Numbered from the stretch's first letter, positions 32,991 through 42,730 are shown. The stretch is 64,000 bases of DNA from Oscillospiraceae bacterium (GCA_003343845.1 QAKK01000038.1:1-64000), one strand, 5' to 3'. The notes: generated from the letters alone by a model not told the origin. Numbers and translations: made by a program.

Positions 32991-35153
32991 ATGGAGGATC
33001 TGCTGGACGGACTGAACGCGGCGCAGCGCGAGGCGGTCACGACGACCGAGGGCTTTGTCCGCGTGATTGCGGGCGCCGGCTCGGGCAAGACCCGCGCGCT
33101 CACCCGCCGCTTTGCCTATCTTGTAAACGAGCTCGGCATTCTGCCCGGACACATTCTCTGCGTCACCTTCACCAATAAGTCGGCGGGCGAGATGCGGCAG
33201 CGCATCCGCGCGCTGATCGGGGACAGCGACACCGGGTACATCAACACGTTCCACGGCTTCTGCGTGTCGGTTTTGCAGGAGGACAGCCATGCGGTCGGCT
33301 ATCCGAAGAGCTTTCTCGTGCTGGACAATTCGGACATTGATGCAATGCTCGGCATCATCTACGAGGAGCGCGGGCTGACCCTGCGGGATATGACCTTCAG
33401 CGACGCGCGGGACATGATCGAGATCCGCAAGCTGGTCAAGGCCCCCGACTATTACCTCGACGTGATCGAAAAGACGCCGGACGAGCTGCGCGCGCGTTAC
33501 GAGGCGGCGGTGACCGCATCGGACATCATTTTCTACGGCTATCTTTATCAGGCGCGCAAATGCTTCGGCGTGGACTACAACGACCTCATCAAGTTTTCGC
33601 TGTACCTGTTCCGCACGCATGCCGATATCTGCCGCAAGTGGCAGGAGCGGCTGGAATACATCATGATCGATGAGTTCCAGGACATTGACGCCCTGCAATA
33701 CGAGCTGATGGAGGTGCTGTGCGGCTACCACAAGAACCTTTTCATCGTCGGCGACCCCGACCAGACCATTTACACCTGGCGCGGCGCGAATGTGAAGTAC
33801 CTCACCGAGTTTGACCGCGTATTTCCGCAGGTGCACACGGTCATGATGATGCAGAACTATCGTTCCACGCCTGAGATCCTCGCGGCGGCGAACGCGCTGA
33901 TCGCGAAGAATCACTTCCGCATCGAGAAGACGCTCGTGCCCATGCTGCCCTGCGGTGCGCCCGTGCTCTGTCACTTTGCCGTGTCGCAGACGGCGGAGGC
34001 GGAGTGGATCGCGGGCGAGATGCGGAAGCTCTGCGAGGCGGGCGTCCCCTATCGGGACATGACCGTGCTCTACCGCGCGCACTATGTCAGCCGCGCGGTT
34101 GAGGAGGTGCTGCTCGCTGCGAAGATTCCGTACACGATCTACAGCGGCGTGCAGTTTTTCGACCGCGCCGAGATCAAGGACGCGCTGTCCTATCTGCGCA
34201 TGGTCGTCTACCGCGATGATCTCTCCTTCCGCCGCATCGCCAACACACCGCGGCGCAACCTCGGCAAGAGCCGCATGGCGCGGCTTGAAGCCTATGCGGC
34301 GGAGAAGCAATGCTCACTTTACACGGCGCTCTGCGACAACATCGATACGCCCGAGTTCAAGACGACGAAAGGACGGCAGTTTATTGCCCTGGTCGAGTCC
34401 TTTGCCGCGGGGCAGGCGGAGCGCCCGATCTCCGAGGTGCTCTCCGAGCTGCTCGATCGCAGCGGCTATGAGACCATGCTGCGCACCGAAGGCAGCCAGG
34501 AGCGGCTGGACAACCTTGCCGAGCTGAAACAGTCGATCTACGAGTACGAGACCACCTGCGGCGAGGAAAGCACACTGGAAGCCTATCTTGCCCGCGTAGC
34601 GCTTATGACCAACACCGACACCGCCGAGCGCGGCGACCGTGTCAAGCTGATGACGGTGCACGCCGCAAAGGGGCTGGAGTTCCCCTATGTGTTCCTCTGC
34701 GGCATGAACGAGGGCGTCTTTCCCTCGCGCAAGGTACGCACACTGCCCGGTATGGAGGAGGAGCGCCGCCTTGCCTTTGTCGCGCTCACCCGCGCCGAGC
34801 GCGGGCTGTACCTTTCGGAGGCGGACGGGTGGAACTTTGACGGCAGCACGCGCTATCCCTCGCGCTTTTTGCTTGACATCGGCAGCGATGTGCTGACCTA
34901 CACCAAGGAACCGCGCGCGGGACTGATCCGCGAGACCGAACGCGCCGTTGCCGCAAGCCTTGCACGGCTTTCGCCGCAGGAGCAGGCTGCGGCATTTGCC
35001 GTCGGTGACCGGGTGCGGCACGCGGTGTTCGGCGACGGTACGGTGCTGGCGGCGGACAGCGATGAGAAGTGCTACACCATTCGCTTTGACGGCATGGAGA
35101 CGCCGCGCGTCATCGCCTTCCGCGTGCGGCTTGTGCGCGCGGATGCGGATTGA
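32991..35153 (+). CDS. pcrA: PcrA/UvrD-type superfamily 1 DNA helicase
   Basis: A 720-residue helicase with Q-motif LNAAQREAVTTTEG, Walker A AGAGSGKT, motif II (EFQDID), motif III GDPDQTIYTWRGA, motif IV QNYRSTPEIL, motif V VHAAKGLEF and motif VI FVALTRAERGLYL. It moves 3'-to-5' and serves in repair and replication restart. The C-terminal part VGDRVRHAVFGDGTVLA is the Tudor-like module that contacts RNA polymerase in PcrA. The ATG 32991 follows GGGAGGTG; an upstream in-frame Met at 32850 precedes the promoter. Confidence 0.93.
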   Translation: MEDLLDGLNAAQREAVTTTEGFVRVIAGAGSGKTRALTRRFAYLVNELGILPGHILCVTFTNKSAGEMRQRIRALIGDSDTGYINTFHGFCVSVLQEDSHAVGYPKSFLVLDNSDIDAMLGIIYEERGLTLRDMTFSDARDMIEIRKLVKAPDYYLDVIEKTPDELRARYEAAVTASDIIFYGYLYQARKCFGVDYNDLIKFSLYLFRTHADICRKWQERLEYIMIDEFQDIDALQYELMEVLCGYHKNLFIVGDPDQTIYTWRGANVKYLTEFDRVFPQVHTVMMMQNYRSTPEILAAANALIAKNHFRIEKTLVPMLPCGAPVLCHFAVSQTAEAEWIAGEMRKLCEAGVPYRDMTVLYRAHYVSRAVEEVLLAAKIPYTIYSGVQFFDRAEIKDALSYLRMVVYRDDLSFRRIANTPRRNLGKSRMARLEAYAAEKQCSLYTALCDNIDTPEFKTTKGRQFIALVESFAAGQAERPISEVLSELLDRSGYETMLRTEGSQERLDNLAELKQSIYEYETTCGEESTLEAYLARVALMTNTDTAERGDRVKLMTVHAAKGLEFPYVFLCGMNEGVFPSRKVRTLPGMEEERRLAFVALTRAERGLYLSEADGWNFDGSTRYPSRFLLDIGSDVLTYTKEPRAGLIRETERAVAASLARLSPQEQAAAFAVGDRVRHAVFGDGTVLAADSDEKCYTIRFDGMETPRVIAFRVRLVRADAD

Positions 35154-35208
35154 CTGCTTTGTGCAAAAAATAGATGCATATTTTACACAAACAGGTCGCA
35201 ATTTTGTA

Positions 35209-35237
35209 TTTACGGGTCCGGGATATTCCTGTATAAT
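35209..35237 (+). promoter_or_regulatory. Promoter of the GH2 gene
   Basis: -35 TTTACG (35209-35214), 17 bp, -10 TATAAT (35232-35237). Confidence 0.72.
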
Positions 35238-35286
35238 AGGCATAAACCGACTTTGTATTTTTGACCTTCAAAGGAGAATATGAAAC

Positions 35287-36999
35287 ATGATTCCACGCCC
35301 CGAATACCCGCGCCCGCAGTTTGCGCGCAAGGATTGGATCAACCTGAACGGCGAGTGGCAGTTTGAGATCGATGCCGGAAGAAGCGGCAAGGAGCGCAAG
35401 CTCTATGAAGCCGAGAAGCTCTCCGATGTCATCAACGTCCCGTTCTGCCCCGAGAGCCGCCTTTCCGGGCTGGCGCATACCGACTTCATGGAGTGCGTGT
35501 GGTATATGCGCACCGTGGAGCTGCCCGCCGACTGGACGGCTGCCGGGCGCCGCACGATCCTCAACATCGGCGCCTGTGACTACGAGACCGAGGTCTTCGT
35601 CAACGGCAAATATATCGACCGCCACATCGGCGGCTATGTGTCCTTCGCGATGGACATCACGTCTGCGCTGACGGCGGGGGCAAACAAGATCGTCATCTGT
35701 GCCACCGACCTTTTGCGCAGTCAGAACCAGCCGGGCGGCAAGCAGTGCCGCAAGTTCCATTCGATCGGCTGCTCCTACACCCGCACCACCGGCATCTGGC
35801 AGACCGTATGGCTGGAGAACATGCCGGACGCCTACATCCGCCGCATCAAGTGCCGCCCCTCCGTGGAGAACCGGAGCGTCTTTGTCGAGGCGGTTTGTGA
35901 GAACGCGGATGGCAGGACCCTGCGCGCCGCGGCAAAATTCGGCGGCAAGGTCGTCGGCACTGCCGAAACGCGCGTCAGCGGCAAGAGCGCGACGCTCGAG
36001 GTGAAGCTCGACGAGCTGCATCTCTGGAACGTCGGCGACGGCAAGCTCTATGATCTCGACTTTGAACTTGAAGGCGGCGATTTTGTGCATTCCTATTTCG
36101 GCATGCGCAAGGTCGAGTGGAAGAACAACCGCACCTATATCAACGGCAAGGTGGTCTATCAGCGTCTGATCCTCGACCAGGGCTTCTATCCGGACGGCAT
36201 TTACACTGCGCCCACCGAGGACGAACTGATCGCGGACATCAAACGCTCGATGGACATGGGCTTCAACGGTGCGCGTCTGCATCAGAAGGTTTTCGAGCCG
36301 CTGTTCCTCTACCACTGCGACCGCCTCGGCTACATCGTGTGGGGCGAGCATGCCAACTGGGGGCTGAACATCGCGCGCCCCGAGGCATGGCGCGGCTTCC
36401 TGCCCGAGTGGCGCGAGGTGCTGGAGCGCGATTACAATCACCCTGCTATCATCGGCTGGTGCCCGCTCAATGAGACGCAGAAGGATCAGGACCGCGATCT
36501 CATCCGCGAGCTTGCGGACATGACCCGCTCCTTTGACCCCGACCGCATCTACATCGACGCCTCCGGCTGGACGCATCAGGATGCCGTGTCTGACATCTTC
36601 GATGTGCATGACTACGATCAGAATCCCGAGACCTTCCGCGCCCGCTATCTGCCGCTGGAGCAGGGCGAGACGATCACGGTCTTCAACCTCGGCAAGCATG
36701 TCGGAAGACCCCCGTTTGTCAGCGAGTTCGGCGGTATCTGGTGGAATCCCGCGCATCCCGAGGGCGGCTGGGGCTACGGCAACCGCCCGCAGAGCGAGGA
36801 AGAGTTCATTGCACGCTATCGCGGTCTGGTCACGGCGCTGCTCGAGAACCGCGCCATCAGCGCGTTCTGCTATACGCAGCTGACTGACGTGGAGCAGGAG
36901 GTCAACGGGCTTTACACCTACGACCGCCATCCAAAGTTCCCGCCCGAGGTAATCCGCGCGATCAATACACAGGTCGCCGCTGTCGAAAAGGAACAGTAA
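35287..36999 (+). CDS. Glycoside hydrolase family 2 beta-glycosidase, cytoplasmic
   Basis: A 570-residue enzyme with the GH2 domain order: jelly-roll sugar-binding domain (LNGEWQFEIDAG, FVNGKYIDRHIGGYVSF), Ig-like domain (about 180-270) and TIM barrel. The acid/base Glu396 lies in CPLNET and the nucleophile Glu480 in VSEFGG. It is shorter than LacZ and lacks the C-terminal domains, in the range of beta-galactosidase/glucuronidase-like GH2 members. With no signal peptide it would act on imported oligosaccharides. The exact sugar cannot be told. Confidence 0.9.
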   Translation: MIPRPEYPRPQFARKDWINLNGEWQFEIDAGRSGKERKLYEAEKLSDVINVPFCPESRLSGLAHTDFMECVWYMRTVELPADWTAAGRRTILNIGACDYETEVFVNGKYIDRHIGGYVSFAMDITSALTAGANKIVICATDLLRSQNQPGGKQCRKFHSIGCSYTRTTGIWQTVWLENMPDAYIRRIKCRPSVENRSVFVEAVCENADGRTLRAAAKFGGKVVGTAETRVSGKSATLEVKLDELHLWNVGDGKLYDLDFELEGGDFVHSYFGMRKVEWKNNRTYINGKVVYQRLILDQGFYPDGIYTAPTEDELIADIKRSMDMGFNGARLHQKVFEPLFLYHCDRLGYIVWGEHANWGLNIARPEAWRGFLPEWREVLERDYNHPAIIGWCPLNETQKDQDRDLIRELADMTRSFDPDRIYIDASGWTHQDAVSDIFDVHDYDQNPETFRARYLPLEQGETITVFNLGKHVGRPPFVSEFGGIWWNPAHPEGGWGYGNRPQSEEEFIARYRGLVTALLENRAISAFCYTQLTDVEQEVNGLYTYDRHPKFPPEVIRAINTQVAAVEKEQ

Positions 37000-37010
37000 C
37001 TTTGTATAAC

Positions 37011-37044
37011 AAAAAGCGACTTCCCGTCGGGAAGTCGCTTTTTT
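37011..37044. terminator. Bidirectional terminator between GH2 gene and ispG
   Basis: 15-bp stem AAAAAGCGACTTCCC / GGGAAGTCGCTTTTT with loop GTC. Confidence 0.9.
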
Positions 37045-37049
37045 ATGTG

Positions 37050-38132
37050 TCAGAGCTTTTGGATTTCTTCAATCAGGCGGGGGATGATCTCGTCCTCGCC
37101 GAGCTTGCCGACGATCTCGCCGCGGCGGATGAGCACCGCCTCGCCTTTGCCGCCCGCAATGCCGATGTCCGCCTCGCGCGCCTCGCCCGGACCGTTGACC
37201 ACGCAGCCCATCAGGGCAACCGTGATCGGCTTATCCAGGATGCCCGCCGCGGCTGCCGCCTCCTCAAAGGCGTGCGAAAGCGCGATCAGGTCGATTTTTG
37301 TTCTGCCGCAGGTGGGGCAGGAAACGATGTTCAGCCGCTTTTTCGTATCAAAGCCGAGGGCAAACAGGATGTCGTGCGCGGCGGCGACTTCCTCCACCGG
37401 GTTTTCGGTGAGCGAAACGCGCACCGTGTCGCCGATGCCGCGGAGCAGGGTGCCGCCGATGCCGACCGCGCCCTTGATCAGCCCCATTCTGCCGCCGCCC
37501 GCCTCGGTCACGCCGATGTGCAGCGGGTAATCGGTCTTTTCGGCAAGGATGGCGTTTGCCGCCGCCATGGCGGCGACGTCCGAGGACTTGACCGAGAGCA
37601 CAATGTCGTCAAAATCAAAGCGTTCGAGCAGTGAGGCGTGGTAGAGCGCGCTTTCGGCGAGCGCTTCCGCAGTCGGCGCGCCGTATTTTGCGAGAATTTC
37701 TTTCTCCAGCGAGCCGCCGTTGACGCCGATGCGGATCGGCACATGATGTGTGCGGCAGGCATCGGCAACCGCCTTCACGCGGTTTTCATCGCCGATGTTG
37801 CCGGGGTTGATGCGGATCTTGTCAACGCCCGCGTCCACGCAGGCAAGCGCCACGCGATAGTCAAAGTGAATGTCCGCGACGAGCGGCACAGTGATGCCCG
37901 CCTCCTTGACGGCGGCAAAGGTCTTCGCCGCCTCGACGGTGGGTGCGGTGATGCGCACGATGTCACAGCCCGCGTCGGCGAGCGCGCGCACCTGCGCGGT
38001 CGTCGCCGCGATGTCGAGCGTGTCGGTATTGGTCATCGACTGCACGGCGATCGGATTTTGCCCGCCGATCGTCACGCCGCCGATGCGGATCTCGCGCGCC
38101 GCGCGGCGGATTGCATTGTATTTTTCCAGCAT
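37050..38132 (-). CDS. ispG: 4-hydroxy-3-methylbut-2-enyl diphosphate synthase (flavodoxin/ferredoxin)
   Basis: A 360-residue IspG with the TIM-barrel N-terminus (IGGQNPIAVQSMTNTDTLD, KIRINPGNIG) and the [4Fe-4S]-binding C-terminal part: SCPTCGRT, GCVVNGPGEA. It makes HMBDP from MEcPP, the sixth step of the MEP isoprenoid pathway. Its ATG overlaps the rseP stop by one base. It ends the uppS-cdsA-dxr-rseP-ispG transcript, so two MEP enzymes (Dxr and IspG) share it. Confidence 0.97.
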   Translation of the reverse strand: MLEKYNAIRRAAREIRIGGVTIGGQNPIAVQSMTNTDTLDIAATTAQVRALADAGCDIVRITAPTVEAAKTFAAVKEAGITVPLVADIHFDYRVALACVDAGVDKIRINPGNIGDENRVKAVADACRTHHVPIRIGVNGGSLEKEILAKYGAPTAEALAESALYHASLLERFDFDDIVLSVKSSDVAAMAAANAILAEKTDYPLHIGVTEAGGGRMGLIKGAVGIGGTLLRGIGDTVRVSLTENPVEEVAAAHDILFALGFDTKKRLNIVSCPTCGRTKIDLIALSHAFEEAAAAAGILDKPITVALMGCVVNGPGEAREADIGIAGGKGEAVLIRRGEIVGKLGEDEIIPRLIEEIQKL

Positions 38133-39169
38133 CAGAAGCCGCCTCCGAACAATTTTGCAATATCCTTGAAGGTCACCAGCACCATCAGCCCGAGCAGAAG
38201 CACGATGCCGACGAAGTGCACCGCCGCCTCGTACTTGGCGGGCACTTTTTTCCGGAAGATCATTTCAAAGAGGATGAACACCAGTCTGCCGCCGTCCAGC
38301 GCCGGCAGGGGCAGGAGATTGACCACGCCGAGGTTCATCGAGAGTACGCAGAGCAGATAGGCAAACGAGCCGCCGCCGCTCTTGGCGGCGTCGCCGAGCG
38401 CCACGGTCACGCCGACAGGTCCCGAGACCGCGTCCATGCTGACCCTGCCGAAGATCATGTCGATCAGCGAATCCCAGATCATCTTGACCGTGGAAAAGCT
38501 GCGGACAAAGGTGTGCTTTAAGAGGTTGCCGACGTTTTTCGCCTCGGCATACGGCACAAAATCCACCGCGCCGAACAGCATGCCGGACGAGGTCTGCGTG
38601 GGGAAGGTCACGTCGTGCAGCACGAGCTTCTGCCCATCGCGGATGACCTCCACGTCGATGGGCTCATACCCCGCGTGCATGATCTCGTAGGCGACATCGT
38701 AGTAGACGCGCGTGCGCGTGCCGTCCACACGGACGATGCGGTCGCCGACCGCAAGCTCTGCCGAGCTTGTCGCGCCGTCGCGGAACTGCGCCACGACGTT
38801 GGATGCCAGCGCTTCCTGCGACAGCACGATCCCGAACATCAGCACAAAGGCAAGCAGGACGTTCATAAGCCCGCCTGCCGCCACGATGAGAAACTTCTGC
38901 CACGGGCGTTTCTCGGCAAAGGAATCCGCGCCGTCCGCCTCCTCGTCCTCGCCCTTCATGCTGACAAAGCCGCCGAAGGGCAGGGCGCGCAGATTGAACG
39001 CCGTGCCGCGCTTGTCGGTGACGCCGCACAGGCGCGGACCCATGCCGATGGAAAACTCCTCGATCTTGACGCCGCAGGCGCGCGCCGTGAGGAAATGCCC
39101 CAGTTCGTGGAGCAGGATCATCAGTCCGAACGCGAAAACCGCGATCAGAATATACAGAATGGTGGTCAT
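38132..39169 (-). CDS. rseP: Site-2 protease family zinc metalloprotease
   Basis: A 345-residue intramembrane protease. HELGH (about 21-25) and the third zinc ligand in LLPLPALDGGRLVF are both present, with a central PDZ domain (SSAELAVGDRIVRVDG). Four membrane helices are expected. In Firmicutes RseP/RasP cuts anti-sigma factors and leftover signal peptides; here it could act on the membrane partner of the ECF sigma factor at 57.4 kb, which is only a guess. It overlaps dxr by 4 bases (ATGA). Confidence 0.95.
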   Translation of the reverse strand: MTTILYILIAVFAFGLMILLHELGHFLTARACGVKIEEFSIGMGPRLCGVTDKRGTAFNLRALPFGGFVSMKGEDEEADGADSFAEKRPWQKFLIVAAGGLMNVLLAFVLMFGIVLSQEALASNVVAQFRDGATSSAELAVGDRIVRVDGTRTRVYYDVAYEIMHAGYEPIDVEVIRDGQKLVLHDVTFPTQTSSGMLFGAVDFVPYAEAKNVGNLLKHTFVRSFSTVKMIWDSLIDMIFGRVSMDAVSGPVGVTVALGDAAKSGGGSFAYLLCVLSMNLGVVNLLPLPALDGGRLVFILFEMIFRKKVPAKYEAAVHFVGIVLLLGLMVLVTFKDIAKLFGGGF

Positions 39170-40332
39170 TGAACTCCTTTTGCGGCGAGAACGCGCGCCC
39201 GCGCGTCTCTGTCCGCGGAAAATACATCTTCAACCGTAAAATCGGGTTTGTTTGTAAAGCCGTCCATCGCGGCGGCGACCCGCTCTGCAATCTCACAGAA
39301 TCGAATCTTTCCGTCGAGGAACAGCGAGACTGCCGCCTCATTGGCGGCGCTGAGCACGGCGGGCATCAGTCCGCCCTCGCCGATCGCGCGATAGGCAAGC
39401 GCCAGCAGCGGGAAGGTCTCGGTGTCGGGATGCTTAAAGGTGAGCGTGCCGACCGAGAAGAGGTCGAGCGGTTCAATGACTGCAGGCAGACGCGCAGGGT
39501 AAGTCAGCGCATACTGCACGCACTCCCGCATGTCGGGATGGCTCAGCTCGGCGATGACGGCGTTATCAATATATTCCACAGCGCTGTGGATTATACTCTC
39601 GCGGTGTACGACGACCGTGACCTGCGCAGGGCTGACGCCGAAAAGGCGTACCGCCTCGATGACTTCAAGTCCCTTGTTCATCAGGGACGCACTGTCCACC
39701 GTGATCTTCGCGCCCATCTTCCAGGTCGGGTGCTTCAGCGCGTCGGCAAGCGTCACATCGGCAAGCTGTTCTTTTGTATAGCCGAAGAACGGACCGCCCG
39801 ACGCGGTGAGCAGCAGACGCTTGACCTCGCCGTGCGTGCCGCAGTGCAGGCACTGGAAGATCGCGCTGTGCTCGCTGTCCACGGGAATCAGCTCGGCGCC
39901 GCCCGCTTTCACCGCCGCGTCCACGAGATTGCCCGCAGCGACGATCGACTCCTTGTTTGCTGTGGCGATGCGCATGCCGCGCGATGCGGCGGCAAGCGTC
40001 GGCGCAAGCCCGGCAAGCCCGAGGATCGAGTTGACTGCCGTTTTCGCATCGGTCTCGTCGATCACGCGGAGGATGCCGTCTGCCCCCGCGTAGACCTTCG
40101 TGCGCATATCGCGCACGCGCGCGGCAAGATCACGCGCCGCGTCGGCATCCGCCATGGCGCAGACGCGCGGCTTGAAGCGGCGGATCTGCTTTTCCAGCTC
40201 CGCTGTGTTTTTGCCGCCGGTGAGCGCGTCCACGCGCACGCCGAAGCGATGGCAGACGTCGAGCGTCTGCCTGCCGACCGAGCCGGTGGAGCCGAGCACC
40301 GCGACCGGCGGAATCGTGTATTCTTCGTTCAT
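39166..40332 (-). CDS. dxr: 1-deoxy-D-xylulose 5-phosphate reductoisomerase
   Basis: A 388-residue Dxr with the NADPH-binding VAVLGSTGSVGRQTLDV, then ATANKESIVAAG, PVDSEHSAIFQCL (metal/substrate site), LTASGGPFFGY and NKGLEVIEA. It performs the first committed MEP step. The start MNEEYT at 40332 gives the normal N-terminus; a Met 75 bases upstream lies inside cdsA. It overlaps rseP by 4 bases. Confidence 0.97.
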   Translation of the reverse strand: MNEEYTIPPVAVLGSTGSVGRQTLDVCHRFGVRVDALTGGKNTAELEKQIRRFKPRVCAMADADAARDLAARVRDMRTKVYAGADGILRVIDETDAKTAVNSILGLAGLAPTLAAASRGMRIATANKESIVAAGNLVDAAVKAGGAELIPVDSEHSAIFQCLHCGTHGEVKRLLLTASGGPFFGYTKEQLADVTLADALKHPTWKMGAKITVDSASLMNKGLEVIEAVRLFGVSPAQVTVVVHRESIIHSAVEYIDNAVIAELSHPDMRECVQYALTYPARLPAVIEPLDLFSVGTLTFKHPDTETFPLLALAYRAIGEGGLMPAVLSAANEAAVSLFLDGKIRFCEIAERVAAAMDGFTNKPDFTVEDVFSADRDARARVLAAKGVQ

Positions 40333-40348
40333 GAAATGCCTCGTTTGC

Positions 40349-41176
40349 TTAACGGAAAATTGCAAAGATCTGCGGATCGGACAGCAGGATGTACATGATG
40401 GGGGCAATCGCGATCACGCTGTCAAAACGGTCGAGTACGCCGCCGTGCCCTGGAAACAGCTTGCCGTAGTCCTTGATGCCGCTGTTCCGCTTGAAGTAGG
40501 AGGCAATCAGGTCGCCGAGCTGCGAAATAACCGAGAGGAGCGCGCCGCAGACAAAGAGCGACAGCACATGCGGACGCGCGACCTTGTAGAGGTTGGCGTA
40601 CAGCACGCCGCAGCCGACAAAGAGCGCCGCTGCAAGCAGGGTGCCGCCGATCGCGCCCTCGACCGTCTTTTTGGGACTGACGGCGGGGATCAGCTTGTGC
40701 TTGCCGAAAAAGTAGCCGGAGAAATAGGCAAAGATGTCCGTGCCGAACGCCGTGACGACGATCATGATGAGCAGAAACAGCCCGTGTTCAAGGTCGCGCG
40801 CGGCGAGCAGGCAGGCAAAGCCGCTCGAAATGTACAGCGTGCCGACCACTGCCTTGGCAACCTTTGAAAAATCGGACTTTTCACTCGTGAGCATCGCGTG
40901 CGCCAGCATGTAGAACGTGTATACATAGGCAACGCCGAAGAAGAACATCCAGTGCCCGTTCAGATACCGCGCCATCAGCGGCGCGGCGGCAGCCATGAGG
41001 TAGCTCGGGATCGCAAAGCCCAAGGCTTTCTCGATGCTGATGCAGCGCAGGTATTCAAACACGCCGATCAGCGCCAGCAGCACGATCGCCGCCGAGAGCA
41101 CAGGCGTGTCCGACCAGATGAGCAGCGGAATGGCAACGGCGACCATGCAGGCGCCGGTGATGATTCTTGTCTTCAT
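40349..41176 (-). CDS. cdsA: Phosphatidate cytidylyltransferase
   Basis: A 275-residue membrane enzyme with about seven helices and the CdsA signature KRNSGIKDYGKLFPGHGGVLDR. It makes CDP-diacylglycerol for phospholipids. The start MKTRIITG at 41176 follows a GGAGGGG-type site within the end of uppS (only one base separates the uppS stop from this ATG). Upstream Met at 41239 is inside uppS. Confidence 0.95.
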   Translation of the reverse strand: MKTRIITGACMVAVAIPLLIWSDTPVLSAAIVLLALIGVFEYLRCISIEKALGFAIPSYLMAAAAPLMARYLNGHWMFFFGVAYVYTFYMLAHAMLTSEKSDFSKVAKAVVGTLYISSGFACLLAARDLEHGLFLLIMIVVTAFGTDIFAYFSGYFFGKHKLIPAVSPKKTVEGAIGGTLLAAALFVGCGVLYANLYKVARPHVLSLFVCGALLSVISQLGDLIASYFKRNSGIKDYGKLFPGHGGVLDRFDSVIAIAPIMYILLSDPQIFAIFR

Positions 41177-41177
41177 A

Positions 41178-41903
41178 TCATACCCCTCCGTAGCGGCGTT
41201 TCCGCTTGTAAAAATCCGCGACAATGCGGTCGATCTCATGCGGCGTCAGATCCGGCCAGAGCGTGTCCGTGAAGTACAGCTCGGCATACGCCGCCTGCCA
41301 GAGGAGAAAGTTTGACAGGCGGATGTCGCCGCCCGTGCGCACGATCAGATCCGGGTCGGGGCAGTGCGCCGTGTAGATCGCACCCGAGATGTCGTCCTCG
41401 GTCACATGCGTCTTTCCCGCCGCGATCAGCGTGTTTGCGGCATGCGCGATCTCGGCGCGTCCGCCGTAGTTCAGCGCAATGTTGAGCAACAGATCCTTGT
41501 CGCGCGAGATGCGCTCGACGTTTTCGATCTTCGCCTGCAACTCCGGCGGGAAGATGGACATGTCGCCGAGAAAAACAAGATGGATGTTGTTCTCGTCCAT
41601 CGAGGCGACCGCGTCGTCAATATAGTCCGACAGCAGACCGAGGATGGCATCCACCTCATGCTTGGGGCGCTTCCAGTTCTCGGTGGAGAACGCATAGACC
41701 GTGATCATTTTCACGCCGATGTCGCCACAGTAGCGGATGATCTTCTTGAAGGTCTTCGCGCCGTTCACATGCCCGTACTCGCGCGGCATGGAGCGCTTTT
41801 TCGCCCATCTGCCGTTGCCGTCCATGATGAACGCGATATGCGTGAGCCGCTCGTCCACTTTCGTGTGCGCTTTGGCGGGCTTGTCTTTGCCGAATAAAAG
41901 CAT
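41178..41903 (-). CDS. uppS: Undecaprenyl diphosphate synthase
   Basis: A 241-residue cis-prenyltransferase with HIAFIMDGNGRWAKKR (catalytic Asp), TVYAFSTENWKRP and RTGGDIRLSNFLLWQAAYAELYF. It makes the lipid carrier for wall polymers. The start at 41903 follows GCGAGGAC; a Met 30 bases upstream lacks a site. It opens the uppS-ispG transcript and is separated from frr by a structured 251-base gap. Confidence 0.97.
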   Translation of the reverse strand: MLLFGKDKPAKAHTKVDERLTHIAFIMDGNGRWAKKRSMPREYGHVNGAKTFKKIIRYCGDIGVKMITVYAFSTENWKRPKHEVDAILGLLSDYIDDAVASMDENNIHLVFLGDMSIFPPELQAKIENVERISRDKDLLLNIALNYGGRAEIAHAANTLIAAGKTHVTEDDISGAIYTAHCPDPDLIVRTGGDIRLSNFLLWQAAYAELYFTDTLWPDLTPHEIDRIVADFYKRKRRYGGV

Positions 41904-41968
41904 CGTCTGTCCTCGCTTTATCAAAAATGCCATAAACTACAAAAAGGGCTGCCGGATTCAGATACAGA

Positions 41969-42027
41969 TTCGCCGAACATCCGTCCGTGAGGCGTATATA
42001 CATACGTCGAGGACGGATTTCGGCGAA
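41969..42027. repeat. Long inverted repeat between frr and uppS
   Basis: Left arm TTCGCCGAACATCCGTCC (41969-41986) pairs with right arm GGACGGATTTCGGCGAA (42011-42027) with one bulge and one mismatch; the 24-base centre holds CGTAT...ATACG. It forms a hairpin of roughly 20 bp on either strand. It lacks the T-run of a simple terminator. Confidence 0.75.
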
Positions 42028-42053
42028 AGAAATCGAAAAATAAACAGAATGGA

Positions 42054-42072
42054 AAACCGCGCAGCGGTTTCA
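42054..42072 (-). terminator. Possible weak frr terminator
   Basis: Short stem AACCGC / GCGGTT followed on the minus strand by TTCC and later T-rich sequence. Weak. Confidence 0.35.
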
Positions 42073-42154
42073 CCGAAAACAGGCAAGCTGCGCGATGCAG
42101 TCACTCCTGTTCCCCCTTTTCGATTTCGCTCTGCGCTGAATAGGGCAGTCCGGC

Positions 42155-42709
42155 TTAAATTGCCATAATCTCTTTGTCTTTTTCTGCGGAAATTACGTCA
42201 ACCTCTTTGATAAACTTGTCGGTGAGATCCTGCACCAGCTTGTCGCTTGCCTTGACCTCATCCTCGGTCATGTCGCCGTCCTTCTTTATCGCCTTGGTCT
42301 TGTCGTTTGCCTCGCGGCGGACGTTGCGGATGGCAACCTTCGCTTCCTCGCAGAGCTTTGCAACCTGCTTGGTCAGCTCTTTTCTGCGCTCCTCGGTCGG
42401 CTGCGGGAAGGCAAGGCGGATGACCTTACCGTCGTTTTGCGGCGTCAGCCCGATGTCGGAGGCGAGGATCGCCTTCTCGATGTTCTTCAGCGTCGATGCA
42501 TCCCAGGGGGAGATCACCAGCGTGCGGGGATCGGGCACCTGAATGGCAGCCATTTGCGTGATCGGCGTGGGCGTGCCGTAATAGTCAACCGTGACACGTG
42601 CGAGCACCTCGGGGTTTGCCTTGCCGGCACGAACCGTGTTGAGGTTCTGGTGCAGCGATTCGATCGACTTTTTCATCTTGTGTTCAAATTCTTTGGTATC
42701 AAGTTTCAT
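42155..42709 (-). CDS. frr: Ribosome recycling factor
   Basis: A 184-residue RRF with three-helix-bundle signatures LHQNLNTVRAGKANPEVL, VDYYGTPTPI and VRREANDKTKAIKKDGDM. It splits ribosomes after termination together with EF-G. AAAGGA precedes the ATG. It is 21 bases after pyrH on the same transcript. Confidence 0.98.
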   Translation of the reverse strand: MKLDTKEFEHKMKKSIESLHQNLNTVRAGKANPEVLARVTVDYYGTPTPITQMAAIQVPDPRTLVISPWDASTLKNIEKAILASDIGLTPQNDGKVIRLAFPQPTEERRKELTKQVAKLCEEAKVAIRNVRREANDKTKAIKKDGDMTEDEVKASDKLVQDLTDKFIKEVDVISAEKDKEIMAI

Positions 42710-42730
42710 TGCGGTAAATCCTTTCTGAAT

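Noticed and set aside
41656..42168. Short frames in the frr-uppS gap
   Set aside because: They read through the inverted repeat on both strands and have no start signals.
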